This document shows positions 24,612 through 34,454 of a stretch of 64,000 nt of DNA, piece by piece. Position 1 is the stretch's first letter. The number at the start of each line of letters is the position of its first letter. The notes below the pieces were generated by a model, which was not told the origin of the DNA, ran no database searches, and was given only the letters and a program-made list of their open reading frames with translations. This DNA is from JAXLVB01 sp046329195. Lineage in GTDB: Bacteria > Bacteroidota > Bacteroidia > Cytophagales > Spirosomataceae. The position numbers and the translations under genes are program-made. Where the stretch lies: assembly GCA_046329195.1 (NCBI GenBank), contig JAXLVB010000001.1, positions 806,001 to 870,000 on the forward strand. The letters run 5' to 3'.

Positions 24612-24684
24612 CATCAACGCATTGTGTAGCGTCAAAGAGTCTTGGGGGAATTCGGGATATTTTATTTCGTATCATCATTTGTGC

Positions 24685-24692
24685 TATTTTTG
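24685..24692 (+). promoter_or_regulatory. Promoter -7 box of the first polysaccharide operon
   Basis: TATTTTTG fits TAnnTTTG and lies 65 bp before the proposed GTG start of the exporter gene. No TTG element was found at 19-23 bp upstream, so the call is weak. Confidence 0.35.
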
Positions 24693-24756
24693 CACACAAA
24701 TCCAAATAGGAAACACCTATTGTTTTGTTTTTCAATTTATTGATTTTGAATATTCT

Positions 24757-27090
24757 GTGAAAAATATTTTTGTTGTTTTTGCTTGTGTAATTGGCATTTT
24801 AACGAATCTTTCGCTCGTTCAAGCACAAAAAGTAGATCAAATGACCGATGAGCAAATTCGGGAATTTGTCAATAAAGCTCGTGCAAGTGGCATGTCGGAA
24901 ACTGACATTGAAAGGACAGCTCTCGCACAGGGATACTCTGCTGCCGATGTTACTAAAATGCGCCAACGGATTTCTGCACTCTCATCAACAACAGGCAAAA
25001 CAACTCCTCCAGATACATCTTCTCGTTCGGTAAGCACGGGGCGTGTACAATCTGGCGAAATGGCAGCACCTCAAGCCCCATTGGTCAATAGTACCCCTAC
25101 TGCACTATACGGAGCGTCGCTGTTTAGTGGTCCAAGCAAAACATTTGAACCCAACCTGCGACTTCCTACGCCCAAAAACTACATTCTAGGTCCTGATGAC
25201 AAACTGGTGATTGATGTTTATGGGTATTCGCAGCGCACCTACACACCAACTGTTACGCCAGAGGGGACTATTCGCTTTGAGAACCTCAGCCCTATCAATG
25301 TTGGTGGCTTAACTATTGAGGAAGCCAAAGAGCGGATTATTAGCCGGCTTCGGCAAATTTATGAGGGCTTAAATTCAGGGGGAGGTACCTCGGCCACTAT
25401 CACGCTTGGGGCTGTACGAAGCATCAAAGTGATTGTGACTGGCGAGGTGGTTCGGCCAGGAACTTATACGATTTCTTCGCTTGCTTCGCTATTTAATGTC
25501 TTGTACGAAGCCGGTGGCCCTTCGTCTAATGGCTCTTTTCGGACGATTAATGTGATTCGCAACAACAAGATTGTACGAACTCTTGATCTGTATGATTTCT
25601 TACTACGAGCCGACCAAAAGGACAACATCCGTCTCGAAGACCAAGATGTAGTACGAGTAGAAGATTACCAGACCCGTGTAGCACTGACTGGACAAGTAAA
25701 ACGACCTTTTGTCTATGAACTCAAACCCAACGAAACCCTCAAAGACTTATTGGGTTTTGCAGGTGGTTTTACAGATCAAGCCTATACGTTTACGATAGGT
25801 CTAACTAGAAATACCCCAAAAGAGCGTAAACTTCTGAACATCTCTCAAGATGAAATTGCTACATTTATTCCTCAAAACGGCGACCGCTTCTCAGTCGGTA
25901 CTATTCTAGACCGTATCGAAAACCAAGTTTCTATTGATGGTGCTGTATTTAGACCCGGCAAGTATGCCCTAGAAGACGGTTTGCGTACCTTGAAAGACCT
26001 CATTAGCAAAGCCGAAGGATTGCGAGAAGATGCTTTTCTGGATAGAGCTACTATCATTCGTGAAAATACTACCCTTGACCCTACCAACATTAGTGTTGAT
26101 TTAAGACAGTTGCTAAATGGCCAACTCGCTGATATTCCGCTTCAGCGCCAAGATGTCGTTATCATTCGGTCAATCAACGACTTACGTGAAAAACGTACGG
26201 TTTCTATTTTGGGAGCTGTGAATCGAGGTGGTAGTTTTCCTTTTGTTGATAATATGAGCATTAGCGATTTAATAACACAGTCGGGCGGGTTTAATGAGTC
26301 GGCCATTTCGTCACGCATTGAAGTGGCTCGACGACTCAAAGATGGAAGTGATACAACTGGGATTCCTTCAACTCAGAACATGAAGTTATTTGAATTTGAA
26401 ATTGACAAAACCTTACACCTCTCTACTCAAGATGCAGCATTCAAACTCAAGCCATTTGATATTGTAACGGTGCGCTCATCGCCTCGTTATGAGAGTCAAA
26501 AATTTGTGAAAATTGAGGGAGAGGTCTATTATCCAGGCTATTATACGCTCAAAGAAAGTGCCGAACGCATCTCCGATTTGATACGAAGAGCAGGCGGTCT
26601 CAAACCCATGGCTTATACTAAAGGCTCTCGTTTTTATCGCTCTGGTACATTAGTAGCTCTTGAATTGGATAAAATCATAGATAATCCGAGCATTGGTACC
26701 AACCTACTACTTCAGAATGGCGATTCGTTAAAAATTGAGAAAATATCAGCTACAGTATCAATTCAAGGAGCTGTATCCAATAACTTAACGGTTGGGTTCA
26801 ACGCTAACAAAACAGTGAAAGGTTATATCAGCCAAGCTGGTGGTTGGCAAGAAAATGCTGATAAACGTCGAGTGTTTGTTGTGTATCCCAATGGTTATAC
26901 CGACCGCACCCGAGTTTACTTTGGTGTATTTAGAAAATATCCATCTGTACTGCCTGGCTCGGCTATTCAAGTACCATCAATGCAGGATAAAAAGTCTAAG
27001 CTCAGTTCTCAGGAGCGTATTACACTGTTTACCTCTATTGCATCAGTCTTGACACTTTCGGTTGTTGGGGTGTTAAATTTCTTAAAATAG
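24757..27090 (+). CDS. Polysaccharide export protein, multi-SLBB (Wza-like)
   Basis: From the GTG at 24757 the product has 777 residues and a signal peptide (KNIFVVFACVIGILTNLSL, then VQAQ). The GTG is preferred over a start at 24622, which gives an improbable Cys/Tyr-rich leader. A helical segment, then a polysaccharide-export domain (NYILGPDDKLVIDVYGY) and at least five SLBB-type repeats follow, for example VTGEVVRPGTYTI, LTGQVKRPFVYEL and IEGEVYYPGYYTL. The C-terminus has one membrane helix. It should form the outer-membrane channel for the surface polysaccharide, with the Wzz-like protein 21 bp downstream as its inner-membrane partner. Confidence 0.93.
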   Translation: MKNIFVVFACVIGILTNLSLVQAQKVDQMTDEQIREFVNKARASGMSETDIERTALAQGYSAADVTKMRQRISALSSTTGKTTPPDTSSRSVSTGRVQSGEMAAPQAPLVNSTPTALYGASLFSGPSKTFEPNLRLPTPKNYILGPDDKLVIDVYGYSQRTYTPTVTPEGTIRFENLSPINVGGLTIEEAKERIISRLRQIYEGLNSGGGTSATITLGAVRSIKVIVTGEVVRPGTYTISSLASLFNVLYEAGGPSSNGSFRTINVIRNNKIVRTLDLYDFLLRADQKDNIRLEDQDVVRVEDYQTRVALTGQVKRPFVYELKPNETLKDLLGFAGGFTDQAYTFTIGLTRNTPKERKLLNISQDEIATFIPQNGDRFSVGTILDRIENQVSIDGAVFRPGKYALEDGLRTLKDLISKAEGLREDAFLDRATIIRENTTLDPTNISVDLRQLLNGQLADIPLQRQDVVIIRSINDLREKRTVSILGAVNRGGSFPFVDNMSISDLITQSGGFNESAISSRIEVARRLKDGSDTTGIPSTQNMKLFEFEIDKTLHLSTQDAAFKLKPFDIVTVRSSPRYESQKFVKIEGEVYYPGYYTLKESAERISDLIRRAGGLKPMAYTKGSRFYRSGTLVALELDKIIDNPSIGTNLLLQNGDSLKIEKISATVSIQGAVSNNLTVGFNANKTVKGYISQAGGWQENADKRRVFVVYPNGYTDRTRVYFGVFRKYPSVLPGSAIQVPSMQDKKSKLSSQERITLFTSIASVLTLSVVGVLNFLK

Positions 27091-27111
27091 TTACTTGAAA
27101 AACAGATTACA

Positions 27112-28179
27112 ATGGCTACCCCTTCGTCAGAATATACCGTTATTAGTCTTGTAGAGCTTTTTGAGTTTCTCAAACAAAAGCTTCGTTTTATTGTGCTTGT
27201 AACCGTCGTTTTTATTGGCTTGGGGGTTATGTGGGCGCTTACTCGACCGGTTGAGTTTTCATCAAGTGCTCGCATTTTGCCCGAACTTCAAGTAAAAAAC
27301 GGTGGTACACTTAGTAAATTAGGCTCATTAGCAGGTTTGGCAGGTATCAACCTAAATGACATCAACTCTACAGAAGCTATTCGTCCTGATTTGTATCCTA
27401 ACGTGCTGCAAAGTACGCCTTTCGTACTTTTTATGATGAAACAAACCGTTGAGCCGAGTGAATTTCAACGCAAAATGACGGTTTACGATTACTTAACCGA
27501 GAAGGGTAATCAACAGTCGTCGTTTTCGGTCATTGGATGGTTATATTCATTGTTTCAACGTAAAACCGAAAATACTCCTGCCGTTGGAGCAGATGGTTCT
27601 ATGATTCGACTTACAAAAGAACAGTCCGATATGGTAGAACAACTACAGGAACGGATTCAAGCAAGCATAGACAAAAAAACGGGTATCATTACCATTTATG
27701 TAAAAATGCCCGACCCTTTGATTGCGGCTACCATTACTAAAATTTCGACCGACTATTTGACTAATTACGTAACGGAATATCGCACTAACAAAACCAAAAA
27801 GGAATTGGCATTGCTTACTTCGCAAACTAACGAAGCAAAAAAACGTTATGAGCAATCCCAGTATAATTTGTCAGCCCGAAAAGATCAGAATCTCAACATT
27901 GTGATGAATGTGGCGATGGACCGTATCGAAAAGTTGAAATACGATCGAGATTTAGCCTATTCTATTTATTCGGAGTTGTCTCGAAAATTAGAAGAATTGC
28001 GGATTCAGTTACGTGAAGAAACGCCCGTGTTTCAAGTGTTGGATCCACCCGTTGTACCCTTGAAAAAAAGCGAACCTCGTCGTACTATCATCGTATTGGT
28101 TTTTGCGATAGTAGGGTTTGTCGGTAGCACTGGTTATTTATTTATTAAAAAATTTGGGCGTCAAGTTTTGTCTGCCTAA
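27112..28179 (+). CDS. Wzz-type polysaccharide chain-length/co-polymerase protein
   Basis: The 355-residue product has two membrane helices, at about residues 25-43 and 326-346. The periplasmic part between them includes a long coiled coil (KKELALLTSQTNEAKKRYEQ). The post-helix segment RPVEFSSSARILPE matches the Wzz/GumC pattern, and PPVVPLKKSEPRR is the Pro-rich motif before the second helix. It has no C-terminal tyrosine kinase, so a separate kinase or none is used. It is the second gene of the operon after the exporter. Confidence 0.92.
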   Translation: MATPSSEYTVISLVELFEFLKQKLRFIVLVTVVFIGLGVMWALTRPVEFSSSARILPELQVKNGGTLSKLGSLAGLAGINLNDINSTEAIRPDLYPNVLQSTPFVLFMMKQTVEPSEFQRKMTVYDYLTEKGNQQSSFSVIGWLYSLFQRKTENTPAVGADGSMIRLTKEQSDMVEQLQERIQASIDKKTGIITIYVKMPDPLIAATITKISTDYLTNYVTEYRTNKTKKELALLTSQTNEAKKRYEQSQYNLSARKDQNLNIVMNVAMDRIEKLKYDRDLAYSIYSELSRKLEELRIQLREETPVFQVLDPPVVPLKKSEPRRTIIVLVFAIVGFVGSTGYLFIKKFGRQVLSA

Positions 28180-28199
28180 TTACGGACTTTACACCTAAC

Positions 28200-29465
28200 A
28201 TGTTGAAAAACAACAATATACAAATTGCAATTATTGGATTGGGATACGTTGGCTTACCCTTGGCTGTTGAGTTTGGTAAGCAGTACGATGTAGTAGGTTT
28301 TGACATTAACCCCCACCGTATCAAAGAGTTGCGTGCGGGTATTGATCGTACGCTTGAAGTCACCTCCGAAACGCTGTCATGTGCGGAAAAACTCCGATTT
28401 TCATCCGATTTGCCTGATATTGCCTCTTGCAATGTTTTTATTGTGACGGTACCAACTCCCATTGATATTTTTAAAAAACCAGATTTGCAGCCTCTCTTTA
28501 AAGCCAGTCAAATGATTGGAGGCGTTTTGAAAAAAGGGGATGTTGTTATCTATGAATCAACAGTGTACCCGGGGTGCACCGAAGAGGACTGTGTACCCAT
28601 CTTAGAAAAATATAGTCAATTGGTCTATAACCAAGACTTTTTCTGTGGATATTCGCCCGAACGTATCAATCCCGGTGATAAAGTCAGAACGCTAACCAAA
28701 ATCAAGAAAGTAACTTCGGGCTCAACACCTGAAGTGGCGCAATTTGTTGATAATTTATATGCTTCTATCATTGAAGCAGGTACTCATTTAGCGCCCTCGC
28801 TCAAGGTAGCCGAAGCATCAAAGGCCATTGAAAATGCTCAACGAGATGTCAATATCTCGTTTGTGAACGAGTTAGCTCTGATTTTTGACAAAATGGGTAT
28901 AGATACTACTGACGTTTTGGAAGCCGCTGGTACCAAGTGGAACTTTTTGCATTTTAAACCGGGGTTGGTTGGCGGGCACTGTATTGGTGTGGACCCTTAT
29001 TATCTTTTGCATAAATCAGAGAGTTTAGGATATTATCCACAGGTGATTTTGTCGGGGCGGCGCATCAATGACAACATGGGTATTTTTGTAGCCAATAAGG
29101 TGGTAAAACTCATGATTCAGAAAGGTCAAACCATCGCTGGCTCAAGGGTATTGCTATTAGGTGTTACGTTCAAAGAAAACTGTCCAGACATCCGTAATTC
29201 GAGGGTAATAGATGTTTACAGAGAGTTAGAGCAGTTTGGCATAGAGGTAGAAGTATATGACCCTTGGGCTGACACTCACGAAGTTCAGGAAGAGTATGGT
29301 ATTAGTCTGATAACAGCTCCTACTGGTCAATATGACGGTATTGTACTGGCTGTTTCGCATGAGGAATTTCGTTCTCTCAATTATGCTTCTTTAAGGAATT
29401 CGCAAACGGTGATTTTTGATATTAAATCTTTTTTAGAGAGAAACATTGTTGATGACCGCTTGTAG
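28200..29465 (+). CDS. tviB: UDP-N-acetylhexosamine 6-dehydrogenase (TviB/WbpO type)
   Basis: The 421-residue product begins IQIAIIGLGYVGLPLAVEFG, the Rossmann NAD site of nucleotide-sugar dehydrogenases. The catalytic cysteine is in GLVGGHCIGVDPYY, and TVPTPID, YESTVYPGCTEEDC and AGTKWNF mark the TviB/WbpO subgroup. It oxidises C6 of UDP-GlcNAc or UDP-GalNAc to the uronic acid. With the WbpB, WbpE, WbpD and WbpI homologues at 49.2-52.9 kb it would supply UDP-GlcNAcA for a di-N-acetyl uronic acid. Which epimer it prefers cannot be read from sequence. Confidence 0.93.
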   Translation: MLKNNNIQIAIIGLGYVGLPLAVEFGKQYDVVGFDINPHRIKELRAGIDRTLEVTSETLSCAEKLRFSSDLPDIASCNVFIVTVPTPIDIFKKPDLQPLFKASQMIGGVLKKGDVVIYESTVYPGCTEEDCVPILEKYSQLVYNQDFFCGYSPERINPGDKVRTLTKIKKVTSGSTPEVAQFVDNLYASIIEAGTHLAPSLKVAEASKAIENAQRDVNISFVNELALIFDKMGIDTTDVLEAAGTKWNFLHFKPGLVGGHCIGVDPYYLLHKSESLGYYPQVILSGRRINDNMGIFVANKVVKLMIQKGQTIAGSRVLLLGVTFKENCPDIRNSRVIDVYRELEQFGIEVEVYDPWADTHEVQEEYGISLITAPTGQYDGIVLAVSHEEFRSLNYASLRNSQTVIFDIKSFLERNIVDDRL

Positions 29466-29480
29466 CTTGAGAAGTTTTAC

Positions 29481-30968
29481 ATGCCTAAAAACCTAAAAAT
29501 AAATGCTTTAAGTTCGGCTGCACAAGTTATTCTGAATATGGGGCTGATGATTGTGCTCTATAAGCAGATGGTTATTTATTTAGGAACTGAGCGGCTGGGA
29601 GTATGGGCTATTGTGCTGTCATCTACTGCTTTTTTTAACTTAAGTAACTTAGGCATTACCAACGGAATTACTCCCTTTGTTTCTTCTTTTCATAGCCAAA
29701 ACGACTGGGCTAAAATCATCCAAACCATTCAAACGGCCTTTGGCCTTACAATCGGCATAACTAGCCTGCTCGGAACTATCATTTATTGCATTATATTTTT
29801 CTTGGTTCCTTATGTTATTGAGCCAACCTATCAGGCCGAAACACGTGACATTCTACCTCTAGCTATGGTTTCGTTCTGGATTAATACCCTTGCTGGGGTA
29901 TTTATGTCTAGCCTAGACGGGTTACATAAAATGTATCTCCGGTCTATCATAAGTTCGATAGCTTCTATTTTTTATTTAGTTTTATCAATATTTTTAGTTC
30001 GTTTTTGGGGGCTAGTCGGTCTGGCCTGTTCACAAAATGCCCAAGCTATTATTATTTTAATTGCTGGTATTGTATTGCTCAAGCGTGAATTACAAACGTG
30101 GTCTTTCCTTTCGCTTCGACTCGAGCGAGCTATTTTGAAAAAACTATTTAGCTATGGTCTCAACTTTCAGTTGATGTACGTTGCACAAGTTGTGAGTGAC
30201 CCACTTACAAAGCTTTTAGTTGCCAAGTTTGGTAACCTACAATCTGTTGCTTTTTATGAGATGGGCATTAAGGTTGTTGGGGTATTTCGAAACATCCTTG
30301 TTTCTGCAAATCAAGCTATTGTACCTACTGTTGCCTCTAAATCGGCCAGTACCTCTCTGTTATCGCTTTACAGTCAAAACTTTACGATTATTCGCACGCT
30401 ATCTTTTCTGATTTATCCAGCTTTTATTAGTTGGGGGTGGTTTATTTCTGAAGCTTGGTTAGGACAGGTAATCCCTCAATTTGAGCAATACCTTTGTATT
30501 ATTGCACTGGGATTTTGTTGTAATACACTGTCTCTTCCGTGTCATTTTATCAATATTGGTACTGGTCATCTTCCATCCAACGTAAAAGCAACCCTTGTTT
30601 CTACCGTTGTCATGTTGGTATTGGGGTTTGGTCTTGGATGGGCTTTTGGCGCTAAAGGCGTAATCACGGCATGGAGTATTTCGGCGGGGGCAGGCACGTG
30701 TTCTCTGATATTCTCTTTCAAAAAACAATATCCGCATTCTTGGTCTATTTACAGTCTTAATCTGAGTGATTTTATCATTCTGATGTCTAATATAGCTCCT
30801 GTTCTATGTTTTTGGTTTTGTAACGAATACTTACCGTCATGGTCATTTTGGCAAAAAACTAGTTTGTGTCTTAGTGTTTATAGTGTTATTTTGTTATTTG
30901 CTGTCCGCAAAACCCTGCTTTTTAGTTTTGTCAGGGCATGGCTATTACCCATTTTTCGTAAATTTTGA
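29481..30968 (+). CDS. Wzx-type oligosaccharide flippase (locus 1)
   Basis: The 495-residue product has about twelve to fourteen hydrophobic helices and no signal peptide. Its beginning (MPKNLKINALSSAAQVILN) and the pattern GLWGVWAI-like LGVWAIVLSSTAFF fit the MATE/MOP flippase superfamily. It should flip the lipid-linked repeat unit to the periplasm. It starts 15 bp after the dehydrogenase. A second flippase of this kind is at 41217. Confidence 0.9.
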   Translation: MPKNLKINALSSAAQVILNMGLMIVLYKQMVIYLGTERLGVWAIVLSSTAFFNLSNLGITNGITPFVSSFHSQNDWAKIIQTIQTAFGLTIGITSLLGTIIYCIIFFLVPYVIEPTYQAETRDILPLAMVSFWINTLAGVFMSSLDGLHKMYLRSIISSIASIFYLVLSIFLVRFWGLVGLACSQNAQAIIILIAGIVLLKRELQTWSFLSLRLERAILKKLFSYGLNFQLMYVAQVVSDPLTKLLVAKFGNLQSVAFYEMGIKVVGVFRNILVSANQAIVPTVASKSASTSLLSLYSQNFTIIRTLSFLIYPAFISWGWFISEAWLGQVIPQFEQYLCIIALGFCCNTLSLPCHFINIGTGHLPSNVKATLVSTVVMLVLGFGLGWAFGAKGVITAWSISAGAGTCSLIFSFKKQYPHSWSIYSLNLSDFIILMSNIAPVLCFWFCNEYLPSWSFWQKTSLCLSVYSVILLFAVRKTLLFSFVRAWLLPIFRKF

Positions 30969-31006
30969 TTTTTGCATTGACCCATCTGTTCTTCTGCTAG
31001 ACCTAT

Positions 31007-31573
31007 ATGATTAAGCATCGAATCAATCATCTCCTGAATTGGATAACGTTACGGCGCAATGGGGTGAAATATAGTACTTTTCAAATCAGAGGGCGTATTT
31101 ATGTTGAAAACCATGAGGGGAGTTTGGTAATTGGGCCTAATTTCTCGGCTAACTCTGGGCAAGATGCCAATCCAATCGGGGGTGATACTATTTTGCGACT
31201 AATTGTGCAAAATCAACAAGCTACATTGACGATTGGGCATCATGTTGGCATCTCTAACTCTACGATTGTTTGCTGGGACCACATTGTTATTGGTAACCAC
31301 GTTATTATCGGTGGTGGCTGTAAAATATGGGACACTAACTTTCATTCTCTTAATCCACACATTAGAATGAGCGGTGCTGATGATAATATTCTGACAAAGC
31401 CTGTCTTCATTGATGACTATGTGTTTGTTGGTGGAGGTGTTACTATTTTGAAGGGAGTTCATATCGGCAAGCACAGTGTTATTGCTGCCGGCAGTGTGGT
31501 ATATGACGATATTCCAGCAGGAGTATTGGCAGGCGGAAATCCTTGTCAAATCATTCGTTCTTTAGAATTATGA
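31007..31573 (+). CDS. Left-handed beta-helix acyltransferase
   Basis: The 188-residue product has hexapeptide repeats typical of LbH acetyltransferases (for example IGHHVGISNSTIVCWDHIVI and VFVGGGVTILKGVHIGKHSVIAAGSVV). The histidine in WDTNFHSL corresponds to the WbbJ/maltose-type catalytic region. It should O- or N-acetylate a sugar of the polysaccharide. Its substrate is not known; it is shorter than serine acetyltransferases. Confidence 0.9.
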   Translation: MIKHRINHLLNWITLRRNGVKYSTFQIRGRIYVENHEGSLVIGPNFSANSGQDANPIGGDTILRLIVQNQQATLTIGHHVGISNSTIVCWDHIVIGNHVIIGGGCKIWDTNFHSLNPHIRMSGADDNILTKPVFIDDYVFVGGGVTILKGVHIGKHSVIAAGSVVYDDIPAGVLAGGNPCQIIRSLEL

Positions 31574-32358
31574 CCCCCCTCTCCTATCGTTTTTTTGTGG
31601 TTTTTCATCATGAAATAACCCCAACGTATTATCATGAATCAATCATCGAACATTGCGTTTTTGTAAACGTAAACCCTGCCAACAAGTCTAAATACCCTTG
31701 CATCAAAACAATTAATCTGTTTGATTTTGAACACTTCACACCTCTAGGCAAGTGGTACACCGAATCTGAAGTCATATACAATGTATTCAAAAACCCTACG
31801 CTTTGGAATGATGTAGATTTTATTGGTTTTTTACAGTATGATGTAGATTCTTCTGCCCTGAGACATCAAACGTTGCTTAATATTCTACAAACTACCGAGG
31901 GGATCATTTTTAACCCTCATACCTTTGAGCAAGACTATCATCAAAAAATTTTGATGGATGAGTCTCGACCAAATCTGTTACAAGGTAAGGGTATCAATTG
32001 TTATGATGTGCTATTTGAAGACTTTAATCGTGCTTATGATACTCATCATAAACCTCAAGATTGGTTAGAAAATACCATTGGGTTATGTTCCTGTTTCGTA
32101 GTGAAGAAATCAATCTTTGAAAACTTAATGGCTTTCATATCTCCAATCATTGAAAGTAAAAAGTTAGATAAATTTGATACTCAGCACCAACATCGTATCC
32201 AAGGAGGTTTTTTGGAACGCTATTATGCTGTTTGGTTTCTACTAAAAGGTTTATCTTTGTTCTCGTTTAGTCTTCCGCACGAATATGCAGAAACCCAAAA
32301 ACAGAATACCTTTTTTAAACGATTTGTTAGACGTTGGAAGCGTTTTGTATCTTATTGA
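31570..32358 (+). CDS. Unrecognised protein of the polysaccharide locus
   Basis: The start ATG at 31570 overlaps the upstream TGA (ATGA), giving 262 residues starting MTPLSYRFFVVFHHEITPTY. No signal or membrane helix is seen. The middle has WYTESEVIYNVFKNP and then FIGFLQYDVD with an acidic cluster, which may bind a nucleotide-sugar, so a glycosyltransferase of an unnamed family is likely. The location between an acyltransferase and a Wzy protein supports this. No specific family was recognised. Confidence 0.7.
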   Translation: MTPLSYRFFVVFHHEITPTYYHESIIEHCVFVNVNPANKSKYPCIKTINLFDFEHFTPLGKWYTESEVIYNVFKNPTLWNDVDFIGFLQYDVDSSALRHQTLLNILQTTEGIIFNPHTFEQDYHQKILMDESRPNLLQGKGINCYDVLFEDFNRAYDTHHKPQDWLENTIGLCSCFVVKKSIFENLMAFISPIIESKKLDKFDTQHQHRIQGGFLERYYAVWFLLKGLSLFSFSLPHEYAETQKQNTFFKRFVRRWKRFVSY

Positions 32359-33059
32359 CTGGTAATATTGCTCCATCTGGAGTTCCAAATTTGGTACGAA
32401 GTAACCCTTCTGAAAGGGAAAATGATTACGTTCAATCGCTTACCAAGTGGTTAGAGACAGGGCATTCCGTAGTTTTTTGTGAAAACAGTGGCTATTGCTC
32501 TACTAGAATTAGTGCCCTTTTTGAAAAGTACCCCAATGGTGAATTTTTGCAGTTTGCTACAACACAAAGCCATTTGGGGAAAGGCCACGGTGAGGCCGAA
32601 ATTATGGAATATGCCTATCGTTATTCGACAAAGCTACAACAACATTCAGGTTGGATAGCTAAGGTTACTGGACGTAATTTTGTCGAAAACTATAAGCCTA
32701 TTTTTAGTTCAGTAGTGTCCATAGAAAAGGGGGAGATTGTCGCTAATTTAGAGGATAATCTGCGATTTGCTGATTCTAGAATGTTTTTTTTTAAATCTGC
32801 CTTCTTTGAATCTTATTTAGCCCAGCAATTAATCCTCATTTATGAACAACAGGGTATATTTTTTGAACACTGCTTAGCTCGTGCAATTCATTTGTATTTA
32901 GGAAATGGAGGCAATTGGTATCCACTTCCGATTGCTCCCAATTTGGTTGGTTATTATGCCTCCGCTAATTTACCCTATAAAAATGACTATTTTCGCAAGA
33001 GTAAGCGTAGGTTTATTCAATCTTTAAGAAACTGGGCTATCAGATATAGACCTTGGTGA
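32334..33059 (+). CDS. Unrecognised protein of the polysaccharide locus, TTG start
   Basis: The only in-frame starts are non-ATG. TTG at 32334 gives a 241-residue product beginning MEAFCILLTGNIAPSGVPNL and overlaps the previous gene by 25 bp. The N-terminal strand LLTGNIAPSG and the following NPSERENDYVQSLTKWL look like a nucleotide-binding or glycosyltransferase-like fold. No membrane helix is present. It has no family I recognise, and partnering with the previous gene is suggested by the overlap. Confidence 0.65.
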   Translation: MEAFCILLTGNIAPSGVPNLVRSNPSERENDYVQSLTKWLETGHSVVFCENSGYCSTRISALFEKYPNGEFLQFATTQSHLGKGHGEAEIMEYAYRYSTKLQQHSGWIAKVTGRNFVENYKPIFSSVVSIEKGEIVANLEDNLRFADSRMFFFKSAFFESYLAQQLILIYEQQGIFFEHCLARAIHLYLGNGGNWYPLPIAPNLVGYYASANLPYKNDYFRKSKRRFIQSLRNWAIRYRPW

Positions 33060-33116
33060 CATAACAGATTGTTTCTGTGTATTTTTATGCATTTTTGATC
33101 TATTATTTGTCTAATT

Positions 33117-34454
33117 ATGAATCCCTTCTTATCCGTTTTTTTCTTAGCCGGGATTCCTATTCTTTTCCTTCTTCAACGTCACAAAACCTTATTTGTACTG
33201 AGTCTGATTTCGGTTGTCAGCGACCTCTTCCGAATCTCGACGTTCGGAACAAATTTGTATATTTTCAATTATATCGCCCTTTTTTACAGTATTTACTTCT
33301 TTCAAGATGTCTTTAAACCACCAGCCTCTTCTGGTTGGTTTTTTTTGAAATACTTATTCGCCGAATATTTCCTACTTATTATTGGAGCCATCGTGTTTGG
33401 GGTATTATTTCCTTGGGAGGATCCCTTTTCTGACCGTAGTTGGAATCAACGGATTAGTAATAGAGCTGCTATCGCTCTCGTTAAATCGTTTAGTGATATT
33501 ATGGTTTGTTACTATTTTCATTATTTATTCAAAAAGCAACTCGTTTCAGGCCCATTTCTTTTCAATGCACTTGGTATTATCACTGTGATAAACATTGTCA
33601 TTGCTATTTCTGATTTTTTTACGGGTTACGCCATCAAATTTTCGCTATTTTCAGTTGAAATCCGCAACGAGATATTGTCTCGATTTACTGGTTTAGAAGG
33701 TGAGCCTCGAGTTCTTGGACGAAACTCTGGCCTTACTTTTTTAATGTTTTATTGTTTTTCGCTTAATAAAGTCATTTTTTCTAAATGGCAGAACCTCTAT
33801 CTGATTGTATCCATTTTGGGCCTCATTTTGAGTATTTCAGTATCTGCTGCTGTGACAACCACTCTTGTTTTTGGAGTTCTTTTATTGTTTCATTGGAAGC
33901 CCCGGCATTTACTAACAGTCGCTTTATTTACCATTATTGCCACTGTGTCTTATCAAATTATTAGTAAAAATGAATATTACCAGTTTTTGATGGAACTTCG
34001 CCTCGGGCGTTTGGAGCAAGGCAATGAGTATGACCAAATGGTTGGAGAGCCCTTAATTTTCACAAAATTTGAAGTATTTGACCGAGCAGCACTTAATTTT
34101 TTTTACAATAACCCTAAGCATCTGTTGCTAGGTGCAGGGCCCAATCTAATTAATTTTCCGGCTGGAAATTATATTTCAAATTTTGAACTTACTTTATATG
34201 CTGGGCATCTTGACAATCCACCTTTTACAGGTATTTTGTTTATTTTGAGTAGAAGTGGGATATTGGGGCTATTCATTTACGGCTTACTATTTTTACATTT
34301 GTTCCAGCTTGCAAGGTTAAAAGGCTCTCGCCTTTGCAGTGATTTCCTCTGGTTAATTTTAGTGTTTTGCAATATCATTTTCATGCCTTTTTATATGCTT
34401 TTAGCCATTTATTGGGGTGTTTATTACTACTCTTCTAACCAAAACAATGCTTAG
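33117..34454 (+). CDS. Wzy-like O-antigen/capsule polymerase (locus 1)
   Basis: The 445-residue product has about ten to twelve hydrophobic helices. A large periplasmic loop (about residues 280-360) with LRLGRLEQGNEYDQM lies between the later helices, as in Wzy and WaaL proteins. It should link repeat units into chains on the periplasmic side. Sequence divergence of the family makes the call rest on topology and context. The next gene overlaps by 8 bp. Confidence 0.8.
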   Translation: MNPFLSVFFLAGIPILFLLQRHKTLFVLSLISVVSDLFRISTFGTNLYIFNYIALFYSIYFFQDVFKPPASSGWFFLKYLFAEYFLLIIGAIVFGVLFPWEDPFSDRSWNQRISNRAAIALVKSFSDIMVCYYFHYLFKKQLVSGPFLFNALGIITVINIVIAISDFFTGYAIKFSLFSVEIRNEILSRFTGLEGEPRVLGRNSGLTFLMFYCFSLNKVIFSKWQNLYLIVSILGLILSISVSAAVTTTLVFGVLLLFHWKPRHLLTVALFTIIATVSYQIISKNEYYQFLMELRLGRLEQGNEYDQMVGEPLIFTKFEVFDRAALNFFYNNPKHLLLGAGPNLINFPAGNYISNFELTLYAGHLDNPPFTGILFILSRSGILGLFIYGLLFLHLFQLARLKGSRLCSDFLWLILVFCNIIFMPFYMLLAIYWGVYYYSSNQNNA

